A stretch of DNA of 8,070 nucleotides from the NCBI RefSeq assembly GCF_001687565.2, contig NZ_CP016536.1, positions 1-8,070 of the forward strand, in the 5' to 3' direction. A model generated the notes under the pieces. The model saw only the letters and a list, made by a program, of their open reading frames with translations. It was not told where the DNA came from and ran no database searches. Position numbers and translations under genes: made by a program. Below are positions 4,418 to 8,070 of the stretch, piece by piece (positions within the stretch are counted from its first letter, which is position 1; each line of letters opens with the position of its first letter). Source of the stretch: Planococcus antarcticus DSM 14505 (GTDB lineage Bacteria; Bacillota; Bacilli; Bacillales_A; Planococcaceae).

Positions 4418-4747
4418 TTGGGAGAGAACAGGAAAGAGAATCGACAGATTAAATTTCGGGTGAACGACCTCGAATTCCAGAAGCTTGAGCAGATGGCTCA
4501 AGCTTCTGGAATGAGTGTGCCGACCTTCTGCAAGAAGCAGGCACAAGGGGCGAGAATGACGCCTCCCAAGATTGATCGGGAGGGGGCGTTTGAGATGGCT
4601 CGGCAATTGCGCGCGATTGGAAACAACGTCAATCAGTTGTCCAAACGGGCCAATGAGGGGGTTGCGGTTCCGAAAGAGGACGTGCAGCGCATAGAGAAGG
4701 AGTTGCAGGCGTTATGGCAACAATTCAACTCGGCAATACAAAAGTAG
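4418..4747 (+). CDS. mobC: MobC-like relaxosome accessory protein
   Basis: A relaxosome protein of 109 residues that binds oriT and helps the relaxase to open and nick the DNA. The N-terminal half (ENRQIKFRVNDLEFQKLEQM then ASGMSVPTFCKK) has the strand-helix-helix look of a ribbon-helix-helix DNA-binding domain. The C-terminal half carries the MobC family signature (RQLRAIGNNVNQLSKRANEG) and a closing amphipathic helix (VQRIEKELQALWQQF). The start is TTG at 4418-4420 with AAGGAGGGG at 4401-4409. Its last 34 bases overlap mobA, which suggests coupled translation. Order mobC-mobA-mobB matches the staphylococcal pC221 group. Confidence 0.9.
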   Translation: MGENRKENRQIKFRVNDLEFQKLEQMAQASGMSVPTFCKKQAQGARMTPPKIDREGAFEMARQLRAIGNNVNQLSKRANEGVAVPKEDVQRIEKELQALWQQFNSAIQK

Positions 4748-5880
4748 CGACGAAACTGATTTCCTATGCCGAAAAGCGCGCGAAAGAACGGAGTGGAGTG
4801 GATTGCCCGGCAGAATATGCCAAGGCGCAATTTAAAGCCACCAGAGAGCTCTGGGGCAAGACAGAAGGCATTCAGGCTCATCACGTCATTCAATCGTTTA
4901 AACCAGGCGAAGTGACGGCTAAAACGGCCAACGAAATCGGCCAAGACTTAGCCCGCAACATTGCCAAGGGCCATGAAGCAGTCGTGTATACGCATACCGA
5001 CAAAGACCACATTCACAATCACATTGTCATTAATGCCGTCAGTTTCGAGAATGGCAGCAAATATCAATCATCCAAAAAAGACTTGTACAAGATTCGGGAA
5101 CAAAGTGACCAACTTTGTTTGGCCAAAGGCTTGTCGATCGTCAAAGAACCCACGGCCCAGATTCGCTATACCCTTGCAGAAAAAGCATTGCTAGAAAAAG
5201 GGAAAGACAGCTGGAAAGATGAGATTCGGGAAAGCATCGACAGCATCAAAGGCCAGGCGACCAGCCTGCCAGATCTAGCCCATCAATTAAAAGCGCAGTT
5301 TGGCATTGAAACCAAAATCACCAATAAAAACATCAGCTTCAAGCACCCGGATTTTGAACGGTTTGTTCGGGGAACAAAACTAGGCTTGGCTTATGAAAAG
5401 GAGACGTTGACGCATGAGTTTGAAAGACAAATTGAACGAGGTCAAGAGCGAGGAAGCGCCAGTCTATCAGACGCAGCCTCTGCCGAACTCGAACGAACTG
5501 GAAAAACTGATGAAGGAAACGAACGAACTCAACACCCTGATGAAAAGCTACATTCGGGTTCACATGGACAAGGACGGGACCAGTCAAATGACGTTGGACA
5601 ACGAACTGGCCAAAATCACGAAAGTCAGTCAGGAAGTGCAGGAACAGATGATTTCGATTTTGAAAGCGCTCGAGAGCACGCAGCGCGATTACGGGAATCA
5701 GCTTCTGCAGCACTTGGAGACTGGCAAGAGCGAGATGGCAGCGAACAACGAAACGACCGTCCAGAAAATGGGCGAGATCGAGGGCATGTTGGACAACAGC
5801 ATGAACCAGCTGAATCGCAGAATGAACGAAAACATGAAAGACCTCGAGACAAAGAGCGCGACCTTGGCCCAGAGCGTTAG
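4714..5880 (+). CDS. mobA: MobA relaxase of the pC221-like MOBP group
   Basis: The relaxase (388 residues) that nicks oriT, stays bound to the 5' end through a tyrosine and guides the strand into a recipient using a helper plasmid's conjugation channel. The N-terminal region resembles the pC221 MobA: LGNTKVATKLISYAEKRAKE, with Tyr18 the likely nucleophile; QAHHVIQSFKPGEVT at about 54-68; and the metal-binding motif YTHTDKDHIHNHIVIN at 92-107 (His99, His101, His103). The relaxase fold ends near residue 240. The remaining tail is low-complexity, rich in Glu, Arg, Ser, Gln and Gly, and coincides with the overprinted mobB-like frame. The ATG at 4714 has AAGGAG at 4697-4702 inside mobC. Confidence 0.92.
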   Translation: MATIQLGNTKVATKLISYAEKRAKERSGVDCPAEYAKAQFKATRELWGKTEGIQAHHVIQSFKPGEVTAKTANEIGQDLARNIAKGHEAVVYTHTDKDHIHNHIVINAVSFENGSKYQSSKKDLYKIREQSDQLCLAKGLSIVKEPTAQIRYTLAEKALLEKGKDSWKDEIRESIDSIKGQATSLPDLAHQLKAQFGIETKITNKNISFKHPDFERFVRGTKLGLAYEKETLTHEFERQIERGQERGSASLSDAASAELERTGKTDEGNERTQHPDEKLHSGSHGQGRDQSNDVGQRTGQNHESQSGSAGTDDFDFESAREHAARLRESASAALGDWQERDGSEQRNDRPENGRDRGHVGQQHEPAESQNERKHERPRDKERDLGPER

Positions 5881-6007
5881 AAAAAGCGCCTTACTCAGCT
5901 ACTGGTCAGATGTCGCTAAATACGGCTTAGGAACGGCTGTATTCATCGTGCCCGTTTATCTAGTAATCAAGTTCCTTTTCTCCCTTATGGGCGTAGAAAT
6001 GCCTTAA
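5414..6007 (+). CDS. mobB: MobB-like coiled-coil membrane protein, overprinted on mobA
   Basis: A 197-residue protein read in the +1 frame relative to mobA; its first 467 bases lie within mobA and it continues 127 bases past the mobA stop. The ATG at 5414 has its own strong ribosome binding site, AAAAGGAG at 5396-5403. Residues about 10-155 are polar and heptad-like (ELEKLMKETNELNTLMKSY, QEVQEQMISILKALESTQ, MNQLNRRMNENMKDLETK), which points to a long coiled coil. A single membrane span follows at about residues 168-190 (YGLGTAVFIVPVYLVIKFLF). Nested mobB genes are known from pC221 and ColE1-type plasmids, where MobB/MbeB helps place the relaxosome at the membrane. The function here is by analogy. 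Confidence 0.85.
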   Translation: MSLKDKLNEVKSEEAPVYQTQPLPNSNELEKLMKETNELNTLMKSYIRVHMDKDGTSQMTLDNELAKITKVSQEVQEQMISILKALESTQRDYGNQLLQHLETGKSEMAANNETTVQKMGEIEGMLDNSMNQLNRRMNENMKDLETKSATLAQSVRKSALLSYWSDVAKYGLGTAVFIVPVYLVIKFLFSLMGVEMP

Positions 6008-6019
6008 AACCGAGTTTCA

Positions 6020-6062
6020 CCCCTCTTTCATGTCGAATAAAGGCATGCAAGGGGGATTTTTT
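6020..6062 (+). terminator. Intrinsic terminator of the mob operon
   Basis: CCCC at 6020-6023 and CATG at 6029-6032 pair with CATG at 6044-6047 and GGGG from 6051, giving an interrupted stem, followed by six T residues at 6057-6062. It lies directly after the mobB-like stop codon. Confidence 0.72.
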
Positions 6063-6095
6063 CGTTTACTTAGACCACTTGAAGCGTTTAATCGC

Positions 6096-7040
6096 TTACC
6101 CTCGATCTTCTAACCAGTTATAAAAAGGCACTTTTGGTGTTTTTGGCTGCTGTACAGGTAGTTTTGGAGACAATAAATACCGCTGATTGACCATTCCATC
6201 ACTGAAAACAGCCACGATATTGCGTATTTCCACCCCATTCACCATATTAATCGCCATTTTATTGAGTAATTGAATGGCTCGAAGCACTTTTTTCTCGTCA
6301 CAGTCCATCCCAACCCGTAAAGCAATCGTTCCAGCAACGGTTTTAATGGAGTTAGGAAACGGAAACGCCATAATTTCATCAAATAGCATAAGTTGGTATT
6401 CGTTTGCTCGATATGCCTGCAATTTTTCACGTATTTTTTCTTGGTTTTGGTTTGAATCTTGCACATCATTTTCAATAGCTTGCTGTATACTATCTCTTTC
6501 TTGTAGTGAATTAAAAGAGTTAATATGGTTAGAACTCGTTTTTTGCCCCTTCGCGCTTACAGCTTCAACAGGTTCAGCGTTTTGAAGAGGTGCAACTAGA
6601 GGTGCAGAAGGAGGTGCAATTGCATCCGATACAGGCAGTGAATCAAGGAAGAAAACCTCCTTTAAAATTTGGTGGAAGTTCGGGTGTTCTTTGTATACGA
6701 AAATGTATTTCCCTGCCTTGTCGTCTGCCAGTCTGGCGACCACCAGTTGATCCGTTTGCTTAATCGAAGCAACAGCGCTTTTAACCGTACGAACCGAGCA
6801 ATTAACCTTTTCTGCCAGTTTATCGGCCCCAATTTTGCAAATGCCAGTACCACTCAATAAATAAATGATTTCATCCAACACTTGTTTTCGTTTATTTGGA
6901 AACAGTTGGCCAAAACTTTTGCCCATCTCGAAAACTTTCTCTTCAATCGTGGAAAGGATGGTTTCTTTGCGGATCTTATTGCAGTAACCACCTTGGAAAA
7001 AACGTTGTACGTCCTGGTTATAAGCAGTTAAAAGTGTCAT
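6096..7040 (-). CDS. Winged-helix plasmid protein, probable replication initiator
   Basis: A 314-residue protein resembling winged-helix proteins found on Bacillus-group plasmids; I cannot name the family with certainty. A winged helix spans about residues 66-117: CKIGADKLAEKVNCSVRTVK is the helix-turn-helix and KQTDQLVVARLADDKAGKYI the wing. Next comes a Pro/Ala-rich linker (about 137-160), a Gln/Asn-rich segment and a second folded region at about 210-290 (YQLMLFDEIMAFPFPNSIKT, ILAVF-like strands). The ATG at 7038-7040 has AAGGAG 8 bases upstream. It is the only candidate initiator on the circle, and its leader carries antisense-RNA and attenuator signals typical of copy-controlled rep genes. 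A plasmid transcription regulator is the alternative. Confidence 0.7.
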   Translation of the reverse strand: MTLLTAYNQDVQRFFQGGYCNKIRKETILSTIEEKVFEMGKSFGQLFPNKRKQVLDEIIYLLSGTGICKIGADKLAEKVNCSVRTVKSAVASIKQTDQLVVARLADDKAGKYIFVYKEHPNFHQILKEVFFLDSLPVSDAIAPPSAPLVAPLQNAEPVEAVSAKGQKTSSNHINSFNSLQERDSIQQAIENDVQDSNQNQEKIREKLQAYRANEYQLMLFDEIMAFPFPNSIKTVAGTIALRVGMDCDEKKVLRAIQLLNKMAINMVNGVEIRNIVAVFSDGMVNQRYLLSPKLPVQQPKTPKVPFYNWLEDRG

Positions 7041-7065
7041 TGAGATTTCTCCTTTTCAGGAACAG

Positions 7066-7113
7066 AAAAAGACACCGTTTCCCGATAAAGATAAGGGGAA
7101 ACAGTGTCTTTTT
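7066..7113 (-). promoter_or_regulatory. Attenuator hairpin in the rep leader
   Basis: The arms 7066-7083 and 7096-7113 form an 18-bp inverted repeat with one mismatch and a 12-base loop. Read leftward the stem ends in TTTTT and lies 11 bases upstream of the rep ribosome binding site (7049-7054), so it would stop rep transcription when formed. Read rightward it also ends in seven T residues. Placement before a rep gene and downstream of an antisense RNA region matches the attenuation control of pT181/pIP501-type plasmids. Confidence 0.7.
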
Positions 7114-7122
7114 TTACTCAGA

Positions 7123-7141
7123 TTAACTTAAATTAAGTTAA
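7123..7141. repeat. AT-rich palindrome in the rep leader
   Basis: TTAACTTAA at 7123-7131 and TTAAGTTAA at 7133-7141 are perfect inverted repeats around a single A. It lies next to the attenuator. It shares TTAAGTTA with the arms of the array sites, but lacks their spacer and outer bases. It could be a protein-binding site or a leader RNA hairpin. Confidence 0.55.
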
Positions 7142-7156
7142 AGCGAATAGTTTTCC

Positions 7157-7185
7157 TTGAAACTTACTGCATTACCTCGTAAAAT
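7157..7185 (+). promoter_or_regulatory. Promoter of the rep antisense RNA
   Basis: TTGAAA at 7157-7162 and TAAAAT at 7180-7185 with a 17-base spacer make a good sigma-A promoter pointing against the rep leader. No protein gene follows; a compact folded RNA region does. Confidence 0.7.
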
Positions 7186-7190
7186 AAGAG

Positions 7191-7298
7191 GTACGAAACA
7201 GGAAGTGACAAAGAACTTCGACAAGTGTTTTCCTACTCTGAATAGGGAGACGGTTACAGGGTGCTTCCAACACCACTGTAACAGTTGAGGTTCTTTTT
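7191..7298 (+). ncRNA. Antisense (counter-transcribed) RNA to the rep leader
   Basis: From the promoter at 7157-7185, transcription would start near 7191. A closing stem forms between AAAGAACTTCGAC (7210-7222) and GTTGAGGTTCTTT (7284-7296), fully paired in RNA if two G-U pairs are allowed. Inside it are a small hairpin (CCTA 7232-7235 with TAGG 7243-7246) and a strong one (GTTACAGGGTG 7253-7263 with CACC-A-CTGTAAC 7271-7282). The T run at 7294-7298 suits termination. An RNA of about 105 nt would be fully complementary to the rep leader, a copy-number control RNA by analogy with pT181 and pIP501. Confidence 0.66.
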
Positions 7299-7322
7299 CC
7301 GTTCATATTCTAATTACTGACA

Positions 7323-7351
7323 ATTCTACAGATAAATTTTTCGCAAAGCAA
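7323..7351 (-). promoter_or_regulatory. Promoter of the rep-like gene
   Basis: On the minus strand, TTGCTT (7351-7346) and TAGAAT (7328-7323) are separated by 17 bases. Transcription would start near 7316, giving a leader of about 275 bases that crosses the whole antisense RNA region and the attenuator before reaching the rep start at 7040. Confidence 0.58.
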
Positions 7352-7452
7352 CAGCAAATAAGAGGATTTCAAAAATGCGTTAAGTCACGATACATAGAAC
7401 GAACCGCACCAAAGAACCACTTTAAACTCAAACAAGACAACCAGATCAATTC

Positions 7453-7479
7453 AAAAACACCCTTTTGGGGTGTTTTTTT
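7453..7479. terminator. Bidirectional hairpin terminator after the MerR-like gene
   Basis: AAAAACACCC at 7453-7462 and GGGTGTTTTT at 7468-7477 pair perfectly over a TTTTG loop. The T run serves rightward transcripts and the A-rich left arm serves leftward ones from the gene ending at 7488. It insulates that gene from the rep promoter. Nothing else is visible in 7352-7452. Confidence 0.75.
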
Positions 7480-7487
7480 ATAAGCGA

Positions 7488-8027
7488 TTACTTAAAGAAA
7501 CGATTCCAAAATCCTTTTTTTGATTCTTCTACTGGTTTGGCTGCCTCTTCTTCATCCATCTTTTTTTCTAAAAATAAGGGAGCTTTATTTTCTAGCGATT
7601 CTTTAATAAAGCGATTTTGATCCTCTAGTTTTTGAATAAGTAGGGTATTAAACTCTTCTTGCTTTGCTAATTTTTGATTCACTTCAGTTAAAACTCTTTT
7701 TAGCTCCGCCACGTCTTCAGTAGTTGCTAAAGGCCGCGCAGACTGAATTTCTTCAGTTTCTCCGTGCTTATTATCATTAATAACTACGGGAAACTCACTT
7801 CTTAACACGTCAGTTAGACCTGTAGTCTCATAGCCAGCATCGTATAGCGCTTTGATTCTTACTAAGACAGGAATTGCAGTCGCTTTGTATTTTTTGGCGC
7901 GATTGCCACCTTTACTGATGAAGTAAAGGTGAAACTTCGTTATATATCTTCTTAAAGTAGGTTCAGCAATTCCGGTTTTCTCTGCTAATTCTCCAACGGT
8001 ATACCATTCATCCACTAATATCATCAC
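7488..8027 (-). CDS. MerR-like HTH protein with coiled coil (DUF3967-type), candidate partition/stability factor
   Basis: A DNA-binding protein of up to 179 residues. Residues about 8-32 (WYTVGELAEKTGIAEPTLRR) form a MerR-type helix-turn-helix, followed by a MerR-like second helical part (KALYDAGYETTGLTDVL). Residues about 104-148 form a coiled coil (VAELKRVLTEVNQKLAKQEE and on), then an acidic stretch and an aromatic-basic end, KKGFWNRFFK. This layout is common in Bacillus plasmid proteins and recalls the single-protein Par of pSK1. The longest start is GTG at 8025-8027, followed by ATG at 8022-8024, but AAGGGTGA is better spaced for a GTG at 8013-8015, giving MDEWYTVGEL and 175 residues. 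It faces a GAT-rich repeat tract, a possible binding site. A simple transcription regulator is the alternative. Confidence 0.78.
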   Translation of the reverse strand: MMILVDEWYTVGELAEKTGIAEPTLRRYITKFHLYFISKGGNRAKKYKATAIPVLVRIKALYDAGYETTGLTDVLRSEFPVVINDNKHGETEEIQSARPLATTEDVAELKRVLTEVNQKLAKQEEFNTLLIQKLEDQNRFIKESLENKAPLFLEKKMDEEEAAKPVEESKKGFWNRFFK

Positions 8028-8070
8028 CCTTCATCATTCACTCATCATATCATCATCATGAATAAAAGCA
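7512..8070. repeat. Terminal direct repeat, copy 2 (circular-contig overlap)
   Basis: This is the second copy of bases 1-559. It carries the gene that is complete here (stop at 7488-7490) but cut at its 3' end in copy 1. On the circle, base 8070 is base 559 and continues at base 560. Confidence 0.93.

Noticed and set aside
5339..5852. Minus-strand frames opposite mobA/mobB
   Set aside because: Shadow frames with skewed composition and no ribosome binding site; the two plus-strand frames have family matches and good starts.
6274..6860. Plus-strand frames opposite the rep-like gene
   Set aside because: Antisense shadows rich in Ser, Phe and Cys, with no ribosome binding sites.
7123..7141. A sixth dif-like site in the rep leader
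   Set aside because: It shares TTAAGTTA with the array arms but has a one-base centre instead of a 6-bp spacer and lacks the outer ACATTCA half.

Overview
The first 559 bases are repeated exactly as the last 559 (7512-8070), so the window reads as an untrimmed contig of a circular molecule of 7,511 bp: a small mobilisable plasmid. AT-rich DNA, strong AAGGAGG-type ribosome binding sites, frequent TTG/GTG starts, a pC221-like MobC/MobA/MobB set and Bacillus-type plasmid proteins point to a Bacillota host, probably Bacillales. The exact genus cannot be read from the window.

Layout on the circle. (1) 7488-8027 (-), with a partial second copy at 1-516: a MerR-like DNA-binding protein with a coiled coil, a candidate partition or copy-stability factor. 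(2) 864-3127: an accessory array of five very small membrane-protein genes and one HigBA-type toxin-antitoxin pair, punctuated by five 34-bp palindromic sites (14-bp arms, 6-bp variable spacer) at 1087, 1443, 1745, 2583 and 3153. (3) 3390-3953: a short Fim-sized tyrosine recombinase, cut by an in-frame TGA before its catalytic tyrosine. (4) 4225-6062: a mobilisation block with hairpin-rich oriT, promoter, mobC, mobA, a mobB-like gene overprinted on the 3' end of mobA, and a terminator. It looks more G+C-rich than the array. (5) 6096-7351 (-): a winged-helix protein, the best replication-initiator candidate, with a long leader that holds a convergent antisense RNA promoter, a folded antisense RNA and an attenuator hairpin just before the ribosome binding site.

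How it may work together. Replication appears to be set by antisense-RNA-controlled attenuation of the rep-like gene. The MerR-like protein may add segregational stability, HigBA would penalise plasmid loss, and the Mob block allows transfer in trans with a helper. The most interesting part is the array: small cargo genes and a toxin-antitoxin pair, each bounded by a palindrome whose inner 11-6-11 bp layout resembles Xer/dif sites. This suggests a Gram-positive counterpart of the pdif modules of Acinetobacter plasmids. The recombinase that would act there is unknown: the plasmid-encoded one is broken, and host XerC/XerD is the main alternative.
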